Shown here: positions 18,582-27,569 of the stretch, one piece after another
Layout: the number at the start of each line of letters is the position of its first letter
Numbering within the stretch: position 1 is the stretch's first letter
Origin: J089 sp964535735
Lineage (GTDB): Bacteria; Fidelibacterota; Marinisomatia; Marinisomatales; J089
NCBI GenBank assembly: GCA_964535735.1
Contig: CAZHTM010000010.1
Span: 1 to 64,000, forward strand
DNA length: 64,000 nt
Reading direction: 5' to 3'
Notes under the pieces: generated by a model
What the model saw: only the letters and a program-made list of their open reading frames with translations
Told to the model about the DNA's origin: nothing
The model's database searches: none
Translations under genes and position numbers: made by a program

Positions 18582-18996
18582 GTAGTATATCGATACCTTT
18601 CAAAAATACAATTTCGGGATGATCGATAATTGAGTCATAGCATACATCTTGAAAAATAGAACGATCAGGATTAATGCCTAGTTGATAATCCTTCGAAAAG
18701 TGGATTTCAATAACGGGAGGGGAAATCAGGGTAATCGCCTGGTAAAGGGAATATTCATAAAGCGCCCAGCTTGATGGGGCAAATAAAATACCATGCGCCC
18801 AATTACGTTTTCGCTGTAATAGTGCAAGAGCATAGTCCACTTTATGGGTTTGAACGATTTTTATAGTATGCTCTGTGTTGCGAAGATGATAGCGAATACC
18901 TTTGTTAACTTTATCCAGCGTTAGGGTGGAACCCAGTTGAGAAGATCGCAACCCCAATAAGTTAAGATTTGGCCCTTGGATGATTAATATATTCAT
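18565..18996 (-). CDS. AroQ-like (type II dehydroquinase fold) protein lacking catalytic residues
   Basis: I choose ATG 18996, which gives a 143-residue protein beginning MNILIIQGPNLNLLG; this is the exact N-terminus and length of type II 3-dehydroquinate dehydratases. The active-site Arg (LRSSQLG) and His (VIEIHFS) remain. The loop tyrosine is replaced by Leu, and the conserved 'NPGAxTH' substrate-binding segment is replaced by FAPSSWALY, losing both Asn and His. Ordinary dehydratase activity is therefore unlikely. It overlaps the M23 gene by 17 bases and is divergent from a TonB receptor 45 bases away. It may be a structural or ligand-sensing derivative. Confidence 0.75.
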   Translation of the reverse strand: MNILIIQGPNLNLLGLRSSQLGSTLTLDKVNKGIRYHLRNTEHTIKIVQTHKVDYALALLQRKRNWAHGILFAPSSWALYEYSLYQAITLISPPVIEIHFSKDYQLGINPDRSIFQDVCYDSIIDHPEIVFLKGIDILLELAS

Positions 18997-19041
18997 ATGA
19001 CAATTTAATGGTATTTTCTCACAGAATTCATTCCACCATTC

Positions 19042-21375
19042 ATGATACACAAAATTTTTCCCCCTAAACCAATTTACTTGTTTTTTGCAATGTATACATT
19101 TCTCCAATCCCAATCCGTTAATATTTTAGGAGAAGTGATGGATAGCAAAACCAAGAAGCCGGTGGTAGGTGTAAATATCCTTTTACAAGATACCGGACAA
19201 GGGACTATAACCGACGATCAGGGAAAGTTTTCTATCGCGTTTACGGGTGACTTTCCCGTTATATTGGAATTTTCACATGTAGGATACGAACCCGATACAG
19301 TATTGATTGTTACGAAAGAAGGACCACACCATATTAGTATATTTCTTGAATCCAAAGTTATTCCTGCTCCGGAAGTTACCATTGTCGGCTCACGTAGCCG
19401 TGGTGCGCAGGATGTTTCCAGCAGTATTGAGGTTTCAGGATTGAAACAGATTGAACAGCGGGGAATCCGTGATTTGGGTGAAGTGCTTCAGGAAATGGAA
19501 AGTGTCATGGTGTCTACCAGTGAGTGGGGTCATCAGACTCTGAGTATTCGAGGAAGTAATCCTGACGAAGTGGCAGTGTATCTGGATGGAGTGAAAATAA
19601 ATCATGTGGCCTCTGGTGTGGCAAATTTGGGATTTGTGGATGTCACTGGTCTCGAAGAGGTTGAAGTAATTAAGGGCGGCGGAACGGTTATGTTTGGCAG
19701 TGGTAATTTTGGTGGTGTGGTCCTTCTGCGTAGTCGTCGCCCAGAATCAACTGAAATACGCATTAAATCTACTTCAGGGTTAACAACACATAAAGATCAA
19801 GATAGATCATTTGCCGGTGATTTAGCCTGGGGGCCTGTGGGTCTGGGGGTAGACATTTCTGGTAAAACACGGCTTTTTGACGGACGTACCCTATTCTTTA
19901 CGCAATATCAAAACTTAAGCGGTCAGTTGTCGACCTTGCGTCACGATTTAATCTTTCGTCATATTGACCTGAGTAATGCGATTCAATTTCCTTCTGGTAG
20001 TATTATAACGGCGGACCAATTTTATATTGATCGAGTGGAATGGAATTATCGACGGAGCCCTCAAATTGGTTGGTCATTGGAAGGTGGGCAAAAACAATGG
20101 ATCTGGGAGGATCATTTTTTTTCAAATCTACAACGATATTTAAAAGAAAAGTCCCAATCTCTAGTTGTGAATAAAGCATTTTCCTATCGCTTACTGGAGG
20201 GAAACTTGCAGTGGGAGCAGGAAACCCAATCCTATATTGGAAATCAAACTATATTAGATAATTATACCGATAATTTTTTCAGAGATACAACCCATCTGAA
20301 CCAAATAGAATCCGCTCTGGCTGCCACGTTTCGATATCAATCCCGGTATCCTGCTTCAGGTATTGCATTGCTTAAACTGGAAGGGGGAATTCGCCAAGGA
20401 AATGTGAATTACGACGAAGTTCAACGAATTTTGTTTTTTGAAGAAGGGGTTCTTAAAAATCGTGATACTATATCACTAAGTCATACCCATTTGTTACGAA
20501 CGTATCGAATTGGAGTAGCGGCAGAAATTAAATGGAAGGGACAGAACTGTACTTTCTTTTTTAATGCTGGTGAAAATGCGCGACTTCCCAGTCTTTCTGA
20601 TCGTTTATTATGGGGAGTTGGGAAAAAAACTTTGGAAAAGGAATATGAACGATTGATCCATACCGTCCCTGTTACCCCTTACCACATGCAAATACTACAA
20701 GAACAAATCCAGCAAGTAGAAACAGAATTATCATCTATGGAGGAGGGGCTATTACCAGAAAATGTATCCATGGCAGAAGTGAGTATTCAATGGAACCGTG
20801 AATGGATGAATCCTATGCCAATAAACCGTTTAGAATTAGGATTTAGTGTGTTCCGGAATTTTTATACCAACAAGGTAGCGTATCATCAGGTCCAAGATAA
20901 TTTGGCTGTTCCATTTAATACATTTATGGCTCAAATGCATGGTTGGGAGACATTCAGCCAAGTAATGGCTCTGGATAACTTATTGCGTCTTCACACGTCT
21001 TATACACGATTGTATCCTGGAAATCCTGCAGCGTTTCCTGGTAAACCTTCCGCACAGGCACAGATGGCCTTAGATTTCCATCGACGTTGGTTGAAAGCCA
21101 ACCTAAGTTACACCTGGCAGGGACCACAGCACTATTTAGAAGGGGGCGTTTCTTTGGCGGCTCTGAAATCGCAATCTAACACCAATGCTACATTAACAGT
21201 GACTAAAGAAATCTCCTTTTTTGATTTTAGTCTTAATTACACGGTAAGGAACTTATTTTCCAAAAAACTCGCCACTCAAATTCCTGATCAGAATTATTCA
21301 TCTGATCCATTCAACTATTATGATCGACATCGTCGCTTGATTTCGATCACGATTACCTATCACGATGAAAAATAG
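19042..21375 (+). CDS. TonB-dependent receptor with carboxypeptidase-regulatory-like domain
   Basis: The 777-residue product has a signal peptide (about 1-24), a carboxypeptidase-regulatory-like domain (about 27-110; GVNILLQDTGQGTITDDQGKF), a plug domain (about 120-235; SIRGSNPDEVAVYLDGVKI) and a barrel. It resembles the vitamin B12/siderophore-type receptors of Bacteroidota. ATG 19042 lies 45 bases from the divergent AroQ-like start; ATG 19090 is an alternative but would shorten the signal peptide. Its stop overlaps the start of the beta-helix lipoprotein gene by 11 bases. The ligand is unknown. Confidence 0.9.
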   Translation: MIHKIFPPKPIYLFFAMYTFLQSQSVNILGEVMDSKTKKPVVGVNILLQDTGQGTITDDQGKFSIAFTGDFPVILEFSHVGYEPDTVLIVTKEGPHHISIFLESKVIPAPEVTIVGSRSRGAQDVSSSIEVSGLKQIEQRGIRDLGEVLQEMESVMVSTSEWGHQTLSIRGSNPDEVAVYLDGVKINHVASGVANLGFVDVTGLEEVEVIKGGGTVMFGSGNFGGVVLLRSRRPESTEIRIKSTSGLTTHKDQDRSFAGDLAWGPVGLGVDISGKTRLFDGRTLFFTQYQNLSGQLSTLRHDLIFRHIDLSNAIQFPSGSIITADQFYIDRVEWNYRRSPQIGWSLEGGQKQWIWEDHFFSNLQRYLKEKSQSLVVNKAFSYRLLEGNLQWEQETQSYIGNQTILDNYTDNFFRDTTHLNQIESALAATFRYQSRYPASGIALLKLEGGIRQGNVNYDEVQRILFFEEGVLKNRDTISLSHTHLLRTYRIGVAAEIKWKGQNCTFFFNAGENARLPSLSDRLLWGVGKKTLEKEYERLIHTVPVTPYHMQILQEQIQQVETELSSMEEGLLPENVSMAEVSIQWNREWMNPMPINRLELGFSVFRNFYTNKVAYHQVQDNLAVPFNTFMAQMHGWETFSQVMALDNLLRLHTSYTRLYPGNPAAFPGKPSAQAQMALDFHRRWLKANLSYTWQGPQHYLEGGVSLAALKSQSNTNATLTVTKEISFFDFSLNYTVRNLFSKKLATQIPDQNYSSDPFNYYDRHRRLISITITYHDEK

Positions 21376-22516
21376 GCCTTTCCACTTTACACTTTTCCTT
21401 GCGGGACTGATAATATCGAGTTGTGATTGGCCTTTTAATCCACAGCCTACGGATTCGGTTTTTTCATTAGAAGCCAGTACGAACATCACAAGGATTATTT
21501 CAAAGGCGCCTGTCTGGTTATCATGGGATGCGATATCCGTGGAAAATTTCCGAGATTTTCGAATTGAGCGCCGGTCAGTAAACGATTCATCTTGGATATC
21601 TGTAGCGATTCTAACTAATCCCTTGGTTTATACCTACATCGATTCGATTGCAGATGACGAAGATCTGATCTATCGGGTCGGCATCGAGGACAGTCTCTGG
21701 AACGTACGTTGGGCATATACAGAGTTGACCGTACCTCCAACCCGATTCTTACAGATTCCAGAGGATGTGGATTCACTTCAGAAGGCTTATAACTCGCCGT
21801 TGCTGGACGATGGGGACACTCTTTTTGTGGGAGCCGGTAAATACTATGGAGGCTTCCAATTTGGCGGCAAAGATGTGCATATTATTGGAACCGCAGGTTG
21901 GGATCAGACAATATTGGATGGACAGTACACTCAACGGGTAGTTCAGATTAGTTCTGGAGAATTAGTGGGATTTAAAATTCTATTTGGGAAGACGTATTTT
22001 TCTACTCCTGGTGGTGGTATATATCTCAGTGGAAATGCCCTGGTCCGGAATTGTTTCATCACCGGTAATTTGGCAGATGGTCCAGGGGATGGTATCCTGA
22101 TTACCGATAATGCACGGTTATACAACTGTTTGATTGTTCGAAATGCTGGAGAAGGAGTGGTTGCTACCAATGCTCACGGAGAGATTGTCAATTGTACAGT
22201 GGTGAATAATTCAACCATCATTGGTGCGTATTGTGACAGCCTAGTAATTCGGAATAATATTTTCACCGGTTCATTCGGTCCATTTGGGAATCAAACGGTG
22301 TATCTAGATGCCATTATTTTGGATTATAATCGACTTCCAGATTCTACTTTGGGAATCCACACTATTGGGGGAAATCCCCAGTTTATGGGATCGGACGATT
22401 ATCATCTTATGGAAACATCGCCCTGTATCAATGCTGGTCATCCCGGAGATGAATATCGTAACCGCGATGGTAGCCGGAATACTCTGGGAGCGTTTGGAGG
22501 GCCTTTCGGGGAGTAA
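21365..22516 (+). CDS. lipoprotein with fibronectin-III-like and parallel beta-helix domains
   Basis: The 383-residue product carries lipobox ISSC (Cys20). Residues about 35-120 look like a fibronectin-type-III-like domain (VWLSWDAISVENFRDFRIER). Residues about 130-383 contain repeated short strands with asparagine and glycine turns (LVRNCFITGN, ARLYNCLIVRN, GEIVNCTVVNN), the pattern of a right-handed parallel beta-helix. Proteins of this shape often bind or cleave polysaccharides. It overlaps the TonB receptor gene by 11 bases, so it is probably its surface partner. No catalytic residues were identified. Confidence 0.8.
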   Translation: MKNRPFHFTLFLAGLIISSCDWPFNPQPTDSVFSLEASTNITRIISKAPVWLSWDAISVENFRDFRIERRSVNDSSWISVAILTNPLVYTYIDSIADDEDLIYRVGIEDSLWNVRWAYTELTVPPTRFLQIPEDVDSLQKAYNSPLLDDGDTLFVGAGKYYGGFQFGGKDVHIIGTAGWDQTILDGQYTQRVVQISSGELVGFKILFGKTYFSTPGGGIYLSGNALVRNCFITGNLADGPGDGILITDNARLYNCLIVRNAGEGVVATNAHGEIVNCTVVNNSTIIGAYCDSLVIRNNIFTGSFGPFGNQTVYLDAIILDYNRLPDSTLGIHTIGGNPQFMGSDDYHLMETSPCINAGHPGDEYRNRDGSRNTLGAFGGPFGE

Positions 22517-22978
22517 TTATCTCAAAGGAAAGAGATGTCCCAAGATATACCCGATCATGATTCCGGTTAATAGGGCAATCGTTAGTGTGCGGGAATTGAT
22601 CACCTCACGGCTATAGCCTTTTTTGATCGCCACAACTGACACGAAATACCCAAGAGCATTGAGTATCCAGAAGAAAGGAATCGTAAGAACCTTAATAATT
22701 AAAGGTCCGACCCAGGGAATCATGGCAATCAACGCCCCTAATCCGCTGAATACCTGGGTAAAGACACCCAAAATCACTGTGGCCAGTACTACGATTTTTT
22801 TATCAATGCCGTAGATTAGAGCTACCACGATTAGCAAGACAATCACGGACCAGATAATCAGATTCCGGCGGAAATTGCGTATGGTCGTTTTCAGGGGCGG
22901 AGTCGGGCTTTCAGGGTCATTCCCGACAAACTGACCTGAGCTTGTAGAATTTTCTTTGGTGTTTTGGACGTTACCCAT
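22517..22978 (-). CDS. small multi-span membrane protein
   Basis: The 153-residue product has a hydrophilic N-terminus (1-38) and about four membrane spans (about 40-60, 63-85, 88-115 and 130-150). I do not recognise the family. The annotated ATG at 22978 makes the gene overlap the DUF3108 gene by 88 bases in another frame. No shorter ATG gives the first span, although an in-frame CTG near 22894 is possible. It is the last gene of a minus-strand chain and abuts the convergent beta-helix gene with no spacing. Confidence 0.65.
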   Translation of the reverse strand: MGNVQNTKENSTSSGQFVGNDPESPTPPLKTTIRNFRRNLIIWSVIVLLIVVALIYGIDKKIVVLATVILGVFTQVFSGLGALIAMIPWVGPLIIKVLTIPFFWILNALGYFVSVVAIKKGYSREVINSRTLTIALLTGIMIGYILGHLFPLR

Positions 22979-23595
22979 AGTTGTTTTACCAATCCATCGG
23001 TGGTGATATATTCATGAAAAAAGTCGGAATGAGCAAGAATTTTTCCTGAATCGTCCACCAGTTCAAAATCCAGTCGATAATGATCAGTGATCTGATCCTC
23101 ATTAAGTATGGAAAGCGTATCCACGCCGGCCCAGATAAATCGGGCTCTATAGAGCGCCCCTTCATGTTCCAGGGGAAACCAGCGGGTATCAATCTCCTGG
23201 GGTGAGCGATGCATCACCAGGGCCAGAAGACTCAGGACAGTCATTACCTCCGTTTCCCGCGGTACGACTATCTTCTGGTTATAGACAATGGCGGGGCGAT
23301 CCGGGTCCCAGGTGCCTGTAAATTTTTCCACCTCCGACCCCTGCCGAATTTTTTTCGAAAGAGATCGAAGATTAAATGTGGACGTATCAAAGGAGACGGA
23401 ATATTCATTGTGAAATGGATATATCCAGTCCAAAATTCCTTGTGATTGTGTCTCAAACGTCAGTGTTTCGGGATCCGGTTGATCCATAGTAATAGTCCCA
23501 CAAGGGATACCCCAGAATTCCAAACGGTAATGATCCTGGCTTTGTGCAAATGATAAAAAGACCAGAATAATTATGAGAAATAATGACGCTTTCAT
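22891..23595 (-). CDS. DUF3108-family periplasmic protein
   Basis: I use ATG 23595 (MKASLFLIIILVFLSFAQS), which gives a clean signal peptide and a 4-base overlap with the glycosyltransferase stop; the longer in-frame start adds residues that disrupt the signal. The 234-residue protein shows the DUF3108 pattern: an N-terminal beta-domain (YRLEFWGIPCGTITM), a middle segment with VPRETEVMTVLSLL, and a C-terminal strand pair ending SLSGMTLKARL. DUF3108 proteins are periplasmic and beta-rich; their function is not established. Here it is coupled to a glycosyltransferase. Confidence 0.78.
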   Translation of the reverse strand: MKASLFLIIILVFLSFAQSQDHYRLEFWGIPCGTITMDQPDPETLTFETQSQGILDWIYPFHNEYSVSFDTSTFNLRSLSKKIRQGSEVEKFTGTWDPDRPAIVYNQKIVVPRETEVMTVLSLLALVMHRSPQEIDTRWFPLEHEGALYRARFIWAGVDTLSILNEDQITDHYRLDFELVDDSGKILAHSDFFHEYITTDGLVKQLWVTSKTPKKILQAQVSLSGMTLKARLRP

Positions 23596-24689
23596 TTCCA
23601 GGTAAACCGACTCAATAACCCGCCCAGTCCGGTGATGGGAATATATAGTGGCTGCGCAATATACCATATAAGCACTGTAGAGGATTTAATCTTCGTCTGG
23701 AAGCGAGTTGATCCCAGCATTAAGACCAGATATTCCAGGAGGAACTTTGTCATTACCAGCATTAGCCATGTAGCAATTGAAAGGGTAAAATACCCCACCA
23801 GCAGCGTAATGTTAGCTAAGAAGGCTGACACCAAGAAGAATAAAAATGGGGGATCAGTCTTCAACAGATGTTTGGAATTGGATGACCAACGAATATGCTG
23901 GTTTAAAAACCGGGTCCAGGTGGCCACAGGTTGAGTAGTTATAAAACTATCAGGAGAGGCATTAAACTGTACGGAATGATGTTTGGATATGGCTTGCACC
24001 AAATACACATCGTCGCCGGAAATTCGATCGGCTACCGGGGTGAATCCCCCGATGGCATAAAATGTTTCTTTACGGTAAGCCAGGTTTTGACCGGATCCAG
24101 ACCAACCCCATCCCAGCCCGATGGCCCCGGCATTAGCCGCCATGACCGCCAGAAAATCAACTCGTTGGTATTCTTCTAACAGCGTTCCATGAGCAACATC
24201 CATTCGGGAAAATCCTACGACAATTCCTGGAGGATTTTCGCCAGTAACCAGGGCCGATACCATACTCCGGACCCATTTTTTGGGCGCCCGGCAATCTCCA
24301 TCAGTTGCAAGAATGATATCTCCGGAGGCATGTTCAACCCCTTGGGTTAGCGCATATTTTTTCGGCGTCATTTCTTGGGAAAGGCGTTCAATCCATACGG
24401 GATGAATATGGGAATAACGTTTGGCGTATGATTTAAGAATAGTTTTGGTATCATCGGTACTGCGGTCATCCACGATGATGATTTCTAAGCGATCCGTGGG
24501 ATAGTCCTGTTGAACCAAACTGTCCAGAAGCGCCGGGAGGTTCCAGGCTTCATTGCGGGCCGCGATCACGATGGACACGGAAGGGTCCGTAGTGCTTTCC
24601 TGGACCGGTTGCAAGCGGAATAGACCGACGATAAACGCCAGGATGAATATGAAATAAACGCCGGAAAAGGCGATCAGGAGGACAGTCAT
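23592..24689 (-). CDS. membrane-anchored GT2-family glycosyltransferase
   Basis: The 365-residue product has an N-terminal span (1-24), a GT-A catalytic domain and two or three C-terminal spans (about 290-355). Catalytic features of family 2 are visible: SIVIAARNE near residue 40, VDDRST (73-78), DGD (130-132) for metal and sugar nucleotide, GDD (225-227) for the base, and QHIRW (264-268) for processive or acceptor binding. It probably transfers a sugar from a nucleotide donor to a lipid or polymer at the inner membrane. It overlaps MgtE by 4 bases and the DUF3108 gene by 4 bases. Confidence 0.88.
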   Translation of the reverse strand: MTVLLIAFSGVYFIFILAFIVGLFRLQPVQESTTDPSVSIVIAARNEAWNLPALLDSLVQQDYPTDRLEIIIVDDRSTDDTKTILKSYAKRYSHIHPVWIERLSQEMTPKKYALTQGVEHASGDIILATDGDCRAPKKWVRSMVSALVTGENPPGIVVGFSRMDVAHGTLLEEYQRVDFLAVMAANAGAIGLGWGWSGSGQNLAYRKETFYAIGGFTPVADRISGDDVYLVQAISKHHSVQFNASPDSFITTQPVATWTRFLNQHIRWSSNSKHLLKTDPPFLFFLVSAFLANITLLVGYFTLSIATWLMLVMTKFLLEYLVLMLGSTRFQTKIKSSTVLIWYIAQPLYIPITGLGGLLSRFTWK

Positions 24690-26059
24690 TTCAGGTGTAA
24701 TAAAACGGAAGCGATCAGGAAATAGAGTGTAACGCCAACGATATCAATACTGGTCGTTACAAACGGTCCGGTGGCAATGGCGGGGTCGATATTGATTTTT
24801 CGTAAAAATAGAGGCATAACAGTGCCCATCAAAGTGGAAATCAGCATGGTGATGCAAATGCTGAGGCCTACGGCCAAACCCAAAAGAGGCGGAGCGTCAA
24901 TGTATCGGTAATAGGCAAATGCACCCAACATGAGACCGTATACAATTCCCAGAATAATTCCCACCCTAACCTCCTTAAAAATGACTTTAAAATCATTTCC
25001 AAGATCAATTCGACCCGTAGCCATACCCCGGACGACAATACTGGAAGATTGGGTTCCAATATTGCCACCCATTCCAGCAATAAGGGGCATGAAGGCCGCC
25101 AGGGCGATGACTTCATTCAGCAGGGCTCCGAAAGAACTGACAATAAAGGAAGCACAAATACCGCCAACCCAGGTGGCAAACAACCAGGGGAACCGAAGTT
25201 TTGATTCTTCAAGAACGGGTTTCAGCAATATTTCCCGATCTTTTCCTGCGCCAGCCATCTGAAGAAAATCTTCTGTGGCTTCTTCCCGAATCACGTCCAC
25301 CACATCATCCACGGTGACAATACCCAATAAATGGTTTTCCGCGTCCACCACCGGGACCGCCAGATAATTGTATCGGGATACAACCCGCGCCACTTCTTCC
25401 TGGTCGGTTTCCGGGCGTACGGAATGAACGTGCTTGATCATCACATCCTTTAATAAGGCCTCTGGCGGGGTAGTCACCAAGTCGCGCAATGAGATGACCC
25501 CTACCAAATGATTGTCATCATCGATCACATACAGATAAAAGACCATTTCAGCGTCCTGCTGATCCTGGAGCGTCATAATAGCGTCTTTTGCCCGAGTATC
25601 TTCATGAAGCGCAAAGACATTGGTATACATCATGGATCCGGCACTGTCTTCTGGATAGGCCAGGAATTCCTCAACTTCCTCCACTTCTTCCAAATGAAGG
25701 AGATTCATGACGGCCTGGGCTTGTTCTTCTTCCAATAACCCCAAAATCAAAGCCCGGTCATTAGAATCCAATTCCCGTAACAGAGAGACGATGGTTTCTG
25801 GCGTTTTGTCTTCCAGCAGATTTACAATGATAGACTCATCCAATTCCGGAATAAAATCCTGAAGATTTCCATGCTGTACGATTAAATCAAATAGCAGCGT
25901 CTGCTCCTCTTCGTTAAAATACCGAAACAGGACTGCCAAGTCTGCCGGGTGCGTCTTGTGGAGGAGTTTAATCAGATTGGGCTTAGCGTGGCGTCGAATG
26001 AGGCGCCGGAACGTATCCCGCAGGATGGAGATTTCGTGTTCGAAGAGTTCTTTTTTCAT
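24686..26059 (-). CDS. mgtE: MgtE-family magnesium transporter
   Basis: The 457-residue protein (start ATG 26059, overlapping the CPBP stop by 4 bases) has the MgtE order: an N-terminal superhelical domain (HPADLAVLFRYFNEEEQ), two CBS domains (about 120-245; SAGSMMYTNVFAL, YLAVPVVDAENHLLGIVTVDDVVD), a linker and five transmembrane helices. The ion-pore motif PLIAGMGGNIGTQSS is intact. It imports magnesium (and possibly other divalent ions) with gating by cytosolic magnesium at the CBS domains. No M-box-like leader is visible because the gene is internal to the operon. Confidence 0.95.
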   Translation of the reverse strand: MKKELFEHEISILRDTFRRLIRRHAKPNLIKLLHKTHPADLAVLFRYFNEEEQTLLFDLIVQHGNLQDFIPELDESIIVNLLEDKTPETIVSLLRELDSNDRALILGLLEEEQAQAVMNLLHLEEVEEVEEFLAYPEDSAGSMMYTNVFALHEDTRAKDAIMTLQDQQDAEMVFYLYVIDDDNHLVGVISLRDLVTTPPEALLKDVMIKHVHSVRPETDQEEVARVVSRYNYLAVPVVDAENHLLGIVTVDDVVDVIREEATEDFLQMAGAGKDREILLKPVLEESKLRFPWLFATWVGGICASFIVSSFGALLNEVIALAAFMPLIAGMGGNIGTQSSSIVVRGMATGRIDLGNDFKVIFKEVRVGIILGIVYGLMLGAFAYYRYIDAPPLLGLAVGLSICITMLISTLMGTVMPLFLRKINIDPAIATGPFVTTSIDIVGVTLYFLIASVLLHLK

Positions 26060-26862
26060 AATGAGACCTCGAGGGAAGCATGAAAGGACCGATAGCCAAA
26101 AAAGACCAGAATTACGCCACCTACCAGCCAAGGTAAGGCCACGTGTTCATGCCACAGGTAATAGGTTTTGAAAAATGATTCATCCAGATTCGTGAAGGCC
26201 AACGCCACTGCGTTATTTACGAGGTGGAGAATAAAACTGGGGAGAATCGAATCTGCACGCCAGGCCAGATAACCTAGCATAACCGCTAAAAGATAGATTT
26301 GAATCATCCAATAGGGGTTTAAGTGAATGAAGGCAAAAAAGAGACTAGTAATTAACACGGCCTTGGTCACGTCGGGCCAAGCCTGCTCGAGCGTTCGTTG
26401 GAGAAATCCTCGGAACAACAATTCCTCTCCCAATGGCGCCAAAATGACCAACGCCAGGATGAGAAGAATGGCAGATGGCCAGGATTCAATGGTTAGGGCT
26501 TGGGTCATTTCCGAAAGATAATCGGGTAGTGGGAATATCATGGTGGCGATTCGGTCCAGTTCATCCATGAGGATCACTAGTCCAAGTGCGAGAACCACAA
26601 CAGACATGATTACCGGCAGGGGCACGAGCTTTAGACGCAGGGTCGTTTTCAGGGGAATATGTTGCCGATGGAGGTAAATCAAAACGGGTACAATCATAAA
26701 GCCCTGGCCAATGACAATCGAAAAAAACGATGTAAAAAGGGAATTGGGCTGATGGAACCAGATATCAAATACTGGAGAGACGGCGGAACCCAGGACGAAC
26801 GCCACCAAAACCGATATTACCACCATTCCAAAGGCGGTTCGGACTGTGATCGGTCCGTTCAT
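26056..26862 (-). CDS. CPBP (CAAX/Abi) intramembrane metalloprotease
   Basis: The 268-residue multi-span protein carries all the CPBP motifs: APLGEELLFRGFLQR (E146, E147, R151), FAFIHLNP (H180) and ILHLVNN (H213). Family members cleave inside membranes, process prenylated or bacteriocin-like peptides, or act in immunity and stress. It is the first gene of a chain with mgtE and a glycosyltransferase, each overlapping by 4 bases. The substrate is unknown. Confidence 0.9.
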   Translation of the reverse strand: MNGPITVRTAFGMVVISVLVAFVLGSAVSPVFDIWFHQPNSLFTSFFSIVIGQGFMIVPVLIYLHRQHIPLKTTLRLKLVPLPVIMSVVVLALGLVILMDELDRIATMIFPLPDYLSEMTQALTIESWPSAILLILALVILAPLGEELLFRGFLQRTLEQAWPDVTKAVLITSLFFAFIHLNPYWMIQIYLLAVMLGYLAWRADSILPSFILHLVNNAVALAFTNLDESFFKTYYLWHEHVALPWLVGGVILVFFGYRSFHASLEVSL

Positions 26863-26993
26863 AAGGGTCAGGTTCCTGCTTCCGGTTCATAAGAAAAATT
26901 ACGCCCTTCCCAAGGAAATAAAAAGGTCTTACCCCAACTCTTCAAAGGATTGCATTTAGAGAAAATGCTCGATGAAGCCAAAAGAGTAAAGGC

Positions 26994-27021
26994 TTGACTG
27001 AACCTGTTTCCCGGCGATAAG
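26994..27021 (+). promoter_or_regulatory. putative promoter for the CNB-domain gene
   Basis: TTGACT at 26994-26999 and GATAAG at 27016-27021 are 16 bases apart, about 27 bases before the TTG start at 27048. The match to a sigma70-like promoter is good at -35 and fair at -10. Confidence 0.4.
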
Positions 27022-27047
27022 TTGAAAGGATTTTTAAGGAGAGAAAA

Positions 27048-27569
27048 TTGAAAAACGCCCTCTGGTCCAACTTCTTTAAGAATTGGCAAACGGAAGAAAG
27101 CCAGACGGTTTTAACACTAAAACAAGTACCGGTGTTTTCGGGTCTTACTCCTCGGGAATTGAGAGCCCTTGAAAACCTGCTTCATAACCGAACCTATCAG
27201 CCAGGAGAAATGATTTTTAAGCGACTGGCTCCTGGTGAGGGAATGTACATTATTCTGTCGGGAAAAGTTGAAATCTATCTTGAACCTGAGCCGGGACGAC
27301 GTAATGTGTTGGCCACTCTTACTGACGGTGATTTTTTTGGTGAATTGTCCCTTCTGGATGATGAAGCCCGCTCCGCCGCCGCTGTCGCAGCGGATGCTAC
27401 TGAACTTTTGGGATTCTTCCGCCCTGATTTATTTTCCCTGTTGGAACGAAACCCGGAACTGGGAAACAAAATTCTGCTCAACTTGGCTCGGGTTATTAGC
27501 GCTCGGTTACGGAAAACCAACGATCTCTTGACGGAAGCCCAAAACGCTTTGGCTCATGAATCAAAATAA
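27048..27569 (+). CDS. cyclic nucleotide-binding-domain protein
   Basis: The 173-residue protein starts at TTG 27048, supported by AAGGAGAG placed 4 to 11 bases upstream; no ATG or GTG fits as well. Residues about 27-130 form a single CAP_ED domain with GEMIFKRLAPGEGMYIILSG and the phosphate-binding cassette FGELSLLDDEARSAAA. The cassette keeps Glu and Arg but has Ala where Thr or Ser is common, so nucleotide binding is uncertain. There is no helix-turn-helix, so it is not a CRP-type regulator. It overlaps the AI-2E-family transporter gene by 14 bases and may regulate it. Confidence 0.88.
   Translation: MKNALWSNFFKNWQTEESQTVLTLKQVPVFSGLTPRELRALENLLHNRTYQPGEMIFKRLAPGEGMYIILSGKVEIYLEPEPGRRNVLATLTDGDFFGELSLLDDEARSAAAVAADATELLGFFRPDLFSLLERNPELGNKILLNLARVISARLRKTNDLLTEAQNALAHESK

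Noticed and set aside
19000..19113. Longer N-terminus of the AroQ-like protein (ATG 19113)
   Set aside because: It would add 39 residues that overlap the divergent TonB receptor gene and are foreign to the family; ATG 18996 matches the family start.
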